DNA of 64,000 nucleotides from Cladobotryum mycophilum (Eukaryota > Ascomycota > Sordariomycetes > Hypocreales > Hypocreaceae). Shown here piece by piece: positions 1 through 9,203 of this stretch. The stretch covers positions 434,001 through 498,000 of the forward strand of contig CM071590.1 in the NCBI GenBank assembly GCA_036429605.1, given 5' to 3'. The first letter of the stretch is position 1. Each line of letters starts with the position of its first letter. Below the pieces are notes generated by a model. That model searched no databases and had not been told where the DNA came from. It saw only the letters and a program-made list of their open reading frames with translations. The translations under genes and the position numbers were made by a program.

Positions 1-784
1 GTCTTTTACATTACACAAATAATGCAATGTGGAATTCTTCCATTAATATCATTTCGCCTAATCTCATCTCATCGTTTTCGTTGATTCCTCATTCTCCGAT
101 ATTTGGGAAGTAATATCAGAATGCTGTGATACTTTGAGAAAGAGCTTTTTCGTGACGTGATCTTACTCATTCTACTGCAGTGCGTGCTTGCAACACTATG
201 GTCTATTGCTTTGATCAGCTAGCACTGATCTTTTGGCAAAATCTTACAGCGAGTCATCCAACTTGTTGCTATCAACGCAGAAAGTGTCAGTGCTTGCGAG
301 ACACCGGACTACACGTAACGCTCGCTCTCGATTGCCCTTGATATGGAGAGTCTGTCAACCGTATATAATAGGCGTGTAGACCCAACAAATTCTTGCTGGA
401 CAACATCAGCTGCGCCAAGCTTGATGCACACATCAACGATGGCCATGTGTGTATGCGGAGAAAACTGTCTGATCAAGGAAGATTTGGGACTCGCTGTGCA
501 CTACCGCTGCGGTCCCTATCTCACCTGTACCTCTTAACTCATGGGGTTGTAGTTGGAGTGACATTGGTAAATTTGGCGTTGAAGACCATACTGCGCTGAG
601 GCCAGATGATTTCCAATGTCAAAATGCATACCTTGCGTAAGATCAAATTGTCACACGAACGAGAATGATGTTGAATAATAATTTTTTATTGTTTCGTCTC
701 CATCTCAGTCATATTTCCATCTACCCCGGCTATCCTCTGATACCCTAGTTCTAACCCAAGTAGCCTGGTATCTTCTCTCAAGGA
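1..784. other. Intergenic, no gene recognised
   Basis: I see no supportable gene here. Short open frames at about 343-600 overlap each other in different frames, lack any recognisable domain and have no splice or start context that favours one of them. Confidence 0.5.
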
Positions 785-1101
785 TTAATAGTGATGTGAA
801 CTATCCACACCGGCTGCGCAAGCGCATCTTACCGTGTGGCTGCCACGCCCTATGCAGAAGGGACATCGGCGGAGCTCCTGTCCAGACCCTCCGCAAGTCT
901 GGCAGTTTGCGGTGTGAGGTTTGCGCCCATGGCACATCCCACACGTTGTGATGATGGTGGTACGTCCAAAACACTTATTACAACGACGCTGAACTGTATC
1001 GTTGCAGTCTGCACACGGGCAATGTCCTGATGTATTGGCTACTGGTATTTAGCATGACAGCCAGAGTTTCTAGATCTTTTCTCATTCTACTTACAAGACA
1101 T
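785..1101 (-). CDS. Small Cys-rich DnaJ-zinc-finger-like protein, copy A
   Basis: Two-exon gene, complement(join(785..1038,1095..1101)), 86 residues. The first exon is only 7 nt (ATG TCT T), followed by donor GTAAGT, a 56-nt intron and acceptor CAGTAG; the joined frame starts Met-Ser-Ser-Asn-Thr-Ser. The protein is almost entirely paired cysteines of CxxC and CxxCxGxG type: CADC, CNKCFGR, CGMCHGR, CQTCGGSG and CPFCIGRG, ending CAC. This resembles the zinc-binding central region of DnaJ (Hsp40) with no J domain. It presumably binds two zinc ions and could be a stand-alone disulfide or chaperone-like module; the function is unknown. No signal peptide or membrane segment is visible. Copies B (2004..2363) and D (13057..13366) have the same exon layout and strand, so this is a local paralogous family. 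Confidence 0.7.
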
Positions 1102-2003
1102 TGTCAAGAAGATTCTAGCGATTGATATTGAGCTGTTTTTTCTTGGTTTACAATATTTGATGATTTAATGTGGAGATGAGTAACAGTGCTTTTTAAGTGC
1201 TTAATGCTGAAAGGTTGGTTACTAGCTGGTTGATGAGTTCGAGATGAGTGGAGTTGCAGGGTGATAGTGTTGGAAGACTGAGAGAAAGGATTTTGGATAT
1301 AGAGTGGGAGCCATAGCGTCTTTAATACCTGTTTTCGCTCTCAGCACAACTTTGACCATGGGTAAGAATGAACGTGAATCAGTCAAAAAAATCCTCTGAT
1401 AGACTGCTTGTTTCTGAGGTGATTAACGAAGATTATCCTGATAGCCCTTGTCAAACCACTCAAGGACCTTCTTAATACTTTTCCAAATTGTGATCATCAC
1501 CATGATGTTCATGGGTCTGTCACAGCCTGATAGTTGGTTTGCGAGAAGAGTGAAGGAGTCTGAGTAAATGAGGAACCGATGGTGAATCACAGCCCTCATG
1601 CAGTTTATAAGCAGTTTCAGCGCTGAATTAATCTCTGATCTCTCTCTCCTCTCCGTGAATTAGACTTATTTTATCTCTTATCTACACCTGTTTCGTCATA
1701 TGATTCGTGTCATGATCCAATCCCTGATAAATACTGGTGATCTATTAACCTGATATTCAAGGCGTTAGAAGCTGAGGGATGAAATTGCACGTCTCAAATT
1801 GAGTATTCAGAGACATATAGGCTCACTTATGACAATCATACCTCATTCACTAGTTAACCTAAAGCTTGAAAGGTGTGAAAAAGATAGTGAATAGCAATCT
1901 ACTGTAAATCTACCTCCTCACGCGCTTCATTATGCCTTTGCCTGTACCGGCCAGGTTCCACTGTCCCAATCATAAACCAAGGCATCATTCCATCACACAG
2001 GAT
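1102..2003. other. Intergenic between copies A and B
   Basis: AT-rich, with stop codons in all frames. It presumably holds the promoter of copy A (minus strand, upstream of 1101) and the 3' end of copy B. No defined motif was recognised. Confidence 0.5.
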
Positions 2004-2363
2004 CTAGGCAGATGAAGGATCGGGAGGCTGGATATAATGAATGCAGCTGCACTCAACAGTAATCGTACCATTTCCAGCGCACATTTTGCACTTGACACTC
2101 AGCCAGCCAGTCCCCCCGCAAGTCTCGCAGTCTTTCTGGTTCTTCTTACACTTGCGGCATGCTGAGTGAACGGATCGGTTGCCATCACATCTTGGGCACT
2201 TTTTCTGAATGACGCTTGTGTTGTCGCAACGGACACAGAACGGTGGGTACCGCACCTTTTCGGCGCCGAGGACTGGCTGGAGTCGATTCGAATTGCCGGC
2301 TATTGGTAGTTAGTCTAACAATCGGGGATTAAGACATCTTGTCTCATGCAACTCACAAGGCAT
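2004..2363 (-). CDS. Small Cys-rich DnaJ-zinc-finger-like protein, copy B
   Basis: Two exons, complement(join(2004..2299,2357..2363)), 100 residues. As in copy A the first exon is 7 nt (ATG CCT T), then donor GTGAGT, a 57-nt intron with branch-like CTAAC and acceptor AATAG. The frame then runs Met-Pro-Ser-Gly-Asn-Ser. Cysteine motifs in order are CVRC, CPRCDGN, CRKC, CETCGGTG, CKMCAGNG and a final CSC, again the DnaJ-type zinc-finger pattern without a J domain. The tail is short and Pro/Ser-rich. No secretion signal is visible. The shared intron position and phase with copies A and D support a gene family rather than chance. The molecular role is unknown. Confidence 0.72.
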
Positions 2364-3174
2364 TGTTAGAAGAGAGCAAGGTTAGTCTCTGGTTCAGCTG
2401 TTAATTAAGAGGTTTCAATTTGTGAAGTGAGTCGAAATTTCCTGAGATAGCTACTGAAGCTCTCGTAATGACAAGTGTAACATCCAGCTACAAGTTTGCC
2501 AATTGTTTCCAAGTCACGATAAGAATCTCAGTAATTCAGAGGGTGTGGTGATGAAGAAAAGAATGGGAGAATTTGACCTCGAGTAAAATGCGCGGAGAAT
2601 TTATACCTCCTCCTCTCACTCCTCAAACTAGGACAGACAATCAAGAAAGACGACAGTGAGTTGAATCAATATTTGAGATATTCAACAAGGCTTTTTGAAT
2701 GGCCTCTACACTAATCTACTGAATTCTGGTGAGTTCACTAGTCGGTCATTGTTGTTCATTTCATGCCTTTGTGCACATCGGCAACGAACCATTCGTTCTA
2801 TATGCATATCAAGGCAACAAAGGTCACTCAAGGAACAAACATATTCTGTCCTATTAAGCAGCATATCTTGAATACGTCTTTTGGCATAGTTATCACGGTT
2901 AATGACTCGATTAAATTGGTTGGGCAGGTGAACAGGACGCTGAAAGCTTTTCTAGTCATTCCCCAAAGCAGATATCTCTAGTTGTATTCAACTGCATATC
3001 TCAGGTAGGCGGAACAAAGCAATGAGTAAATCTCTTTCATAGTACAAATGTCTTATGCAATGCAAATACGACGGGGTTTCGATTCTACGACAATTCCGCC
3101 TTGTTGTCTCGTGTTCAATGCAGGCCCAAAATAAACACACGGTCCCATCACTTGGAGTCTACCATTGACGAGCC
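2364..3174. other. Intergenic, no gene recognised
   Basis: It contains the likely promoter side of copy B (minus strand) and no open frame with recognisable content. A 72-codon frame at 2763-2981 has no supporting features. Confidence 0.5.
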
Positions 3175-3404
3175 TCACGAGCTGCCTACATGATGCAACC
3201 TCACACATCTGTTGTAGATACTAGGCCGCCTACCACGTCCCCGACAGCCAGGACATGCCACGACTGCTTCGCCACTTCCTCCGCATTCAACGCAATTCTC
3301 TTCTTCCTCTTAACAGGTAAGACAGAGGGCATGAATAAGATCACCACCGCCGCATGCCAGTAACAATACGTTCTACCGTGACAATAAACACAGTCTGGAT
3401 TGCC
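3175..3404 (-). pseudogene. Decayed fourth copy of the DnaJ-zinc-finger-like family
   Basis: On the minus strand a possible acceptor (TCTACAG) near 3404 is followed by a frame with CVYCHGR. A second frame further on has CVECGGSG and CPGCRGRG, ending at a stop at 3175-3177. Order and spacing mirror the CGMCHGR...CQTCGGSG...CPFCIGRG of copy A. The two halves are in different reading frames and I could not find a clean start exon, so I call this a broken copy. An unrecognised second intron could also explain the frame change. Confidence 0.45.
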
Positions 3405-3735
3405 TGTAGATATTCAGTATTAAAAATTGCATCTCCGCTGTATGCTAACATCGTCATTTTACTTGTGACGGTCCAAGAGTTTCCCAACAAGGATAGCCTA
3501 GAGCGTCAGGCTTTACGTTGGCAGTGGATCAGGGTGAAGCTGAGCAAAGGGGTTCGGGATGTCACGGTTCTGTATCTGGTAGCTGATGGTGAACAGTTGT
3601 ATTAACGACTGGCTATCTGAACTATATAGAGCGTAGCCATCGTGAGGTTATATACAAATAGGATTCTTGGTAGCCTTTGTGAGCCGATCGCATCGTGATG
3701 GTGTTTTGGTATTGAGCCTTTTTTGAGCTGAAAGA

Positions 3736-3865
3736 GCTTTGGCAGCCCAATTGATATGATTGGTTGGCTTGGCCGAGGTTCTGCCGGATTCGTGCTAGGT
3801 AGCCCATAAGCCACACTTGGTGATGCTAAAGATGGGTCTTGCTTGGGTATATAACCCAAACAGAG
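3736..3865 (-). repeat. Dispersed repeat, copy 1 (upstream of first NACHT gene)
   Basis: Read on the minus strand, this segment matches 60179..60300 on the plus strand over about 120 bp. The best shared stretches are TAGCACGAATC-GGCAGAACCTCGGCCAA and CTGTTTGGG--ATATAC. Each copy lies 200-400 bp upstream of a NACHT receptor gene, pointing away from it. It could be a transposon fragment or an ancestral upstream segment of the receptor family. The rest of 3405-4264 holds no gene I can support. Confidence 0.5.
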
Positions 3866-4264
3866 TTGTGTCAGCAGTTCTAATAGGGAGGTATAAGTTA
3901 CCGTTGAAAGGAAAAAAAGGGATGTTGGATGGGCGTTTGCTTGCCTACTAGGTGGAGGGTACTGAAGTAGCTCTAGTCATCCTTAATTTTACCCAGAAAA
4001 GTATCATCTCTCCGGGTTGAAAGTTATTGCATGTCAATTCACTATCAATATTCATGCGACGTTATGAAATTATGTGACCTCTCAGAAAGCGCGGCGGGCT
4101 GGGTCTCATGGATTACAACCTTGGAACCCAATGCATCATCCATATTACAGTGGTTAGGCTGCGACGTCAAACTACCATCTGAACCATCTCACCGTAGCAA
4201 CTTAATCGATATATTTGCAAATCAAGCGCGAAAGAAACGTCATTAGAATTTACATCATATCAAA

Positions 4265-5583
4265 ATGCCCGAAACTTTGGCGGGTAGACTGAGATCTGCT
4301 CAAAGCGCTCTCAAGATTGTCCTCGTCTTATCCACGACACGGGGTCTCATGCGTTGGTATCCTCCAGCAATGCGTTCCTGGGTAAAATGGATGGCAATGC
4401 TTGTTATTTTCATCATCTCAAGCATTCTCCACCGCATGTCCGCTAGGATCCGTCGTCGCAATGCAAAAACGCGAAAAGTCGGCTTGCAAATTCTCTCAGA
4501 ACCCGAGAAGCCTAATCTAGAGTGGGTAGATTCTTTTCAGTTATTTCGACAACGATGCGCAGAGCCTCTATGAGTCTTATCTAACCACATCCGTGTCTCC
4601 CAGGATCATCGCTGTTCACGGCCTTGGAGCTGACCCTGGATATACATGGATATCCAAGCCCTCGGCAAAAACCGACAATGCACAACGTATCCACTTGCTG
4701 AAAGACCTTTTAATACCTGATTTTCCAAATGCTCGAATTATTAGTTACTCTTACAACTCAGACTGGCTGGTCGATGCGCCCGAAAAAACATTTCACGATA
4801 TTGCCATTCAACTCAAGGAACAACTAGAGAGTAGCCGGTCATCTCTGCATCTCCCCATCATCTTCATTGGCCATAGTTTTGGCGGAATTATTATAAAGGA
4901 GGTTTGTTGGCACTACATCTAGATCTTGAAAGCAGCTAACTAATGTCCTCCAAGACTTTAGTCCAATGCCAAGCTGATCCAAGTCCAGCTGCTCAGAGCA
5001 TCTTGGAAGATACATGTGGCATCATATTCCTCGGAACTCCCCATCATGGCGCATCTCTTTCAACGTTGGCAATGATGGCGGCTAACTTGACTCGATTTCT
5101 TGGGTCCAACGACTCGTTGGTTTTGCCTCTTCGATATCACAATTCTCAGCTTTGGAAGTTGGAACGAAATTTCAAGCTTTGCCAGGAGGAACAAGTAGAG
5201 CAAAAAAGGAAGATTCGAACAATCTCTTTTTGTGAAACCAAATCGACCTATTTTGGAGGCATTTCGTTTGGTCTAGTCAGCATGCCCTCTCAATCTTTAT
5301 CACTTATGACCCGTTCACTAACACTGTAGCCATCCCTAAGGTTGTTGATCAAATTTCCGCGACTGGTAATGCGGATAAGGAGATTCTCATCGATACCGAT
5401 CATTCTGGGCTAAACAAATGTAGCAGCAGAGATGACCAGCTCTACAAATGTCTAAAGAATACGATTAATGACCTTCAATGCCCAACACCACTGGAACTGG
5501 CAGATAAGTTAATCAATGACTTTTACTCTACTGAAGACAGACTTAATATTGAGCGATTGTCGGGGCATTCACTACCCATGTAG
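4265..5583 (+). pseudogene. N-terminal half of NACHT receptor 1: membrane segment plus SERAC1/DUF676-like alpha/beta-hydrolase
   Basis: The ATG at 4265 opens a frame with a hydrophobic stretch around residues 45-60 (MLVIFIISSIL) followed by Arg/Lys-rich residues, a likely single membrane anchor. The frame then changes near 4540. A second frame carries the hydrolase: AVHGLGADPG, then GHSFGG with the nucleophile Ser, a clear 53-nt intron at 4902..4954 (GTTTGT, GCTAACTAATG, AAG), then FLGTPHHGA. A 59-nt intron at 5271..5329 restores frame to an Asp-His-Ser motif (IDTDHSGLNK), the expected position of the catalytic histidine. The frame then meets TAG at 5581 inside a segment (LPM-stop-QCYINLAI) that I recall as conserved in related fungal receptors. 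So this half appears genetically separated from the NACHT half at 5632 by a nonsense codon. Hydrolases of this type commonly form the N-terminal domain of fungal NLR proteins. Confidence 0.7.
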
Positions 5584-5631
5584 CAGTGCTACATCAACTT
5601 AGCCATAATAGAACAGGCCGGGGCCACGGCT

Positions 5632-8600
5632 ATGGACGAAGAAGAAAATATTCGTCCTTCCAGCATATCTCTTCTTAGCCGTCTTCAGATCAAACAACCA
5701 CCTAGGGAACGAAAAAAGGACTTGCAAACACTCTTCGAACTACCTAAAAGCCAGTCTGGTCTTAAAAAGAAGCCGAGTCGAATCCTAATACAAGGCCGGG
5801 CGGGTATTGGCAAGACAACACTATGCAAAAAAATTGTTCATGACTTCACTAAGCATAGAATGTGGTGCGATTCATTTGACCGCATACTTTGGGTGCCACT
5901 GCGGAAGCTTAAGGGACGAGCCAATGCTATGGATAATGATTATAGTATCGAGATGCTAATTTGCGATGAATTCTTTTCTCGAGCTGAGGGCTATAGAAAT
6001 CAGGAACGTCGCCATTTTGCACACATTTTATGCCAGGAACTGAGGTCACCAAAAGGGAGGAGTTTATTCATCTTGGATGGCCTAGATGAGGTCAGAGATC
6101 TTAATAGTGAAAGCAAGGCCTTTTTCGTCCTACAACAACTTTTGAACCAACCTCATGTTATCATTACATCCAGGCCAGGTGCACAATTCCAAGGAAAGAT
6201 CAACGCACTCGACCTTAAGCTGGAGACCATTGGATTCTATCCTAATCAAGTGGACCAATATCTTGAGAAAAGCACAGATGGCCCAACGCAGACCGGCGAA
6301 ATCCAGAGCTTCCTCAAAAGTCACAGTCTCCTTCGAGACCTCGTTCGGATCCCCATTCAATTAGATGCTCTCTGCTTCACATGGGAATATTTTAAACACA
6401 CGATTATAACCCGGAATATGACTGGCATTTACAAAGCTATTGAGCAGAGACTATGGATGAAGGATCTTCTGCGATGTGAGAAGACACATAATGGAGTGCT
6501 TATCACTCATTCTGCCATCTCAGATCTTCATCGACCAGACATAGAAAGAATTATGGAATATGAAATCAAGATTCTCGAGATTTTAGCATTCACTGGACTT
6601 TATAACGATGTTATAGAGTTCACATTTGACCACCAGTGCGTCATATCGGAACATCCCGACGCATCACTGCTTAGCAAATATCTGCCAGGACTGTCTTTCC
6701 TTCGAGCTTCAGACACATCGTCAATATCTATTAGAAGCTACCACTTTTTACATCTCACATTTCAGGAGTATTTTGCCGCCCGCTACTTTGTTCGGAAATG
6801 GAAGAAGCTTGATCTCGGCTGCATAAACCTCGATAATAGGCATTTTACAAAGTTCAACCCTACAAGGTTCATTGCAAGATACAAGTACGCTGCACATTAT
6901 GATGTTTTCTGGCGGTTTGTCACTGGGTTGCTTAAATCAGAGGATGATGCCGCCGATTTCTTTGGTGACCTCGAGAAACAGCCACGAGACTTACTGGGTC
7001 CTACACACCAGCGTCTCATCATGCATTGCTTGATTGAAGCTAGCTGTCTACCCGAGTCAATTGTAGGCAGGATAGAACAAGATATGTTCAACTGGTTGAA
7101 TTTTGAACTTGAAGGCACACATGAATTACGACTACCCGCAGAGCCGGACTTCCCGGACCAAGCTTTGATGAGAGTCTTGCAACATGAAAGAGCATCTACA
7201 TCGAAGCGGAGAAGAATCCTTGACGCCCTAAAGAAGCGACAGAGTATTTCACCAAATATTCTCGAGCTTATTTTCTCATGGCTGACAGATACCACCTATA
7301 CGAGCCTGAGAGCTGAAGCTAAGGAGATTCTTTCTGGCTTTGCGGGGACTGTACCAAGAACCGTTCTTGAAATAGTGGCAAAAAGGTTAAAGGCTGGGGA
7401 TTCTGAAAATATACGCCTTTATCTTTCCCTACTTCTCCAGCCAGGCGTACCATTAGAGCTTGTGCAATCTGTGGTATCGATAATTGAGGATCGAGATCAA
7501 TCAGCTAAGACTATATGTACCGCTATCAGAGCTATAGGACATTCGCTAAGGTTATTCCCAGTGGAAATTCTTCAAGTCCTTACAACACGACTAGAAGATC
7601 AGGACAAAGAAATTCAATCAGCTGCTGCTTATGCTTTACAATGCCGACAAAACCTACCCCTGGAGATCATCCAAGCCCTTACACCGCGTCTAGAAGATCA
7701 ACAGGAATGGGTTAGAAAGGAAGTTGTTACTATTCTAAGTTGCCAATCAAGCTTACCCCTAGAGTTCCTCCAAGCTCTTATACCGCGTCTAGAAGATCAA
7801 CAGGAATGGGTTAGAAAGGAAACTGCTGATATTTTACGTTACCAATCAAACCTACCCCTAGAGATTCTCCAAGCCTGTGCAGTGCAACTAGAACATCAAA
7901 GGAAAGAGATTAGAGAGACCGCTGCTCTTGCTTTAAATGGCCAATCAAGTCTACCCTTAAAAATTCTAAAAGCACTTATGGGACAGCTAGAAGATCAAAA
8001 TAAAACGATTAGAGAGGCAGTTACCGAGGTTTTGCGTTACCAATCAATTCTGCCCTTAGAGATTCTTCAAGCCCTTGCAGCGAAGCTAGAAGATCAAGAG
8101 AGCATGGCTAGATTAGAAGCTGCTCGGGCTTTAGGTCGTCAATTAACTCTGCCCTTAGAGTTTCTTCAAGCCCTTGCGGTACGACTAGAAGATCAAGATG
8201 ACTCTATTAGAAGGGATGCTACTTATGCTTTAAGTAACCAATCAAACCTACCCTTAGAGTCTCTTCAAGCCCTTGCGGTACGACTAGAAGATCAAGATTA
8301 CACGATTAGACTGTTTGCTGCCAAGGCCTTAGGCAGCCAATTAACTATATCAGATCAAATTCTACAAGGGATTCTGGTAAAATGTCTTGAAAAAGGCATA
8401 GTGGATGAGATAGAGCATGTGCTTGGGGAACGAGACGAGGCCTACTCTACACGTCTAACCGGCATGTCATTTAAGCACAGATATCAGATATTGTTAAACC
8501 GCAGCTGGAAAGAAAATGTTACATGGTATATCGAGGATGGCTACTCATACTTAGCCATGCCAGAGGGCGTTAGTAAAGCGCCACTTAACGAGCAATTCCG

Positions 8601-8676
8601 CGCAAATATTCAGAATGCACGACCTCCAAGGTATCCAGTCTCAAGTGATATCATCAAGGGCGAGGTCGTCTCATAA
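5632..8676 (+). CDS. NACHT/HEAT-repeat part of NLR receptor 1
   Basis: Open frame of 1,014 codons from an ATG at 5632. Walker A is GRAGIGKTT (residues 55-63) and Walker B is LFILDGLDEV (about 145-155). A conserved post-NACHT motif HLTFQEYFAARYF lies near 380-395. Residues 640-905 are eight tandem 33-residue HEAT-like repeats with consensus LPLEILQAL..LEDQ...IR..A..L. Such proteins are NTP-driven oligomerising receptors used in non-self recognition and programmed cell death in fungi (family knowledge). The frame continues upstream without interruption to TAG 5581, so the ATG at 5632 is either a fallback start or simply the first Met after a nonsense mutation. If the stop is real and not bypassed, the hydrolase effector domain is lost. 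A 3' GTAAGT just after the stop codon is not needed to explain the frame. Confidence 0.85.
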   Translation: MDEEENIRPSSISLLSRLQIKQPPRERKKDLQTLFELPKSQSGLKKKPSRILIQGRAGIGKTTLCKKIVHDFTKHRMWCDSFDRILWVPLRKLKGRANAMDNDYSIEMLICDEFFSRAEGYRNQERRHFAHILCQELRSPKGRSLFILDGLDEVRDLNSESKAFFVLQQLLNQPHVIITSRPGAQFQGKINALDLKLETIGFYPNQVDQYLEKSTDGPTQTGEIQSFLKSHSLLRDLVRIPIQLDALCFTWEYFKHTIITRNMTGIYKAIEQRLWMKDLLRCEKTHNGVLITHSAISDLHRPDIERIMEYEIKILEILAFTGLYNDVIEFTFDHQCVISEHPDASLLSKYLPGLSFLRASDTSSISIRSYHFLHLTFQEYFAARYFVRKWKKLDLGCINLDNRHFTKFNPTRFIARYKYAAHYDVFWRFVTGLLKSEDDAADFFGDLEKQPRDLLGPTHQRLIMHCLIEASCLPESIVGRIEQDMFNWLNFELEGTHELRLPAEPDFPDQALMRVLQHERASTSKRRRILDALKKRQSISPNILELIFSWLTDTTYTSLRAEAKEILSGFAGTVPRTVLEIVAKRLKAGDSENIRLYLSLLLQPGVPLELVQSVVSIIEDRDQSAKTICTAIRAIGHSLRLFPVEILQVLTTRLEDQDKEIQSAAAYALQCRQNLPLEIIQALTPRLEDQQEWVRKEVVTILSCQSSLPLEFLQALIPRLEDQQEWVRKETADILRYQSNLPLEILQACAVQLEHQRKEIRETAALALNGQSSLPLKILKALMGQLEDQNKTIREAVTEVLRYQSILPLEILQALAAKLEDQESMARLEAARALGRQLTLPLEFLQALAVRLEDQDDSIRRDATYALSNQSNLPLESLQALAVRLEDQDYTIRLFAAKALGSQLTISDQILQGILVKCLEKGIVDEIEHVLGERDEAYSTRLTGMSFKHRYQILLNRSWKENVTWYIEDGYSYLAMPEGVSKAPLNEQFRANIQNARPPRYPVSSDIIKGEVVS
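7555..8346 (+). repeat. Eight tandem 99-bp (33-codon) HEAT-type repeats
   Basis: The period is exactly 99 bp (for example CCGCGTCTAGAAGATCAACA recurs 99 bp later). Units 2 and 3 are almost identical at the DNA level, as are units 7 and 8, while the outer units diverge. This high internal identity is typical of recently duplicated or homogenised repeats in fungal NLR genes. Confidence 0.85.
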
Positions 8677-9203
8677 CTGTAAGTGCTATTTCTTAGTTTC
8701 TGTTTTGAAAGCCTGGCTAACTAAGATATTTGCCTTAGGCTCCTGAGCCCAAGGGGCTTGTTAAGAAGGATCCCGTAAGTCCCAAAAGCTTCTTTAAAGG
8801 TAGCTAGTCAATCATTGGTCTGTGTTGGTGCAGTTATACTAGTTATAGCCTACCGGATTGGGTAGGTTTCTGGAAGGGCTTGGCTGCGAAAGCTATACTT
8901 TCAGCAGGTTTTTTGGAGTCGGATTTCAACTAGAGGGATAGCTGCTTCTAGCTCTAGGACTTTGTAAGAGGATCTTTGCATGCCCCTAGAATCCTAGCTA
9001 AGGTTTTGTAGTTGTTGGAGTTGGTAGATAAGACCCTTCCGTCCTAATCTCTTATACCAAACAGGAGTCCCATAGTCTACTGTAGTGTTTTCCACATCAA
9101 GTGCTCGAAAAGGTTTGTAGGTATACAACTCTTATAATGGGTCGCCCTTGGACAGGGCAGGAATCTGGAGCTAATATTCGTATTGAGGGTGCGCAAGAAG
9201 CAG
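8677..9203. other. Intergenic between convergent genes
   Basis: Shared 3' region of the NACHT gene (plus) and the 953-residue gene (minus). No open frame or known motif of note was seen. Confidence 0.5.

Noticed and set aside
5265..5335. Frameshift in the hydrolase domain of receptor 1
   Set aside because: A 59-nt interval at 5271-5329 starts with GT, has CACTAAC near its end and finishes in TAG; splicing restores the correct frame, so an intron is the simpler explanation.
5582..5630. Very short intron hiding the TAG at 5581
   Set aside because: The only usable GT...AG pairs give 23-37 nt introns and would remove residues I recall as conserved (QCYINLAI).
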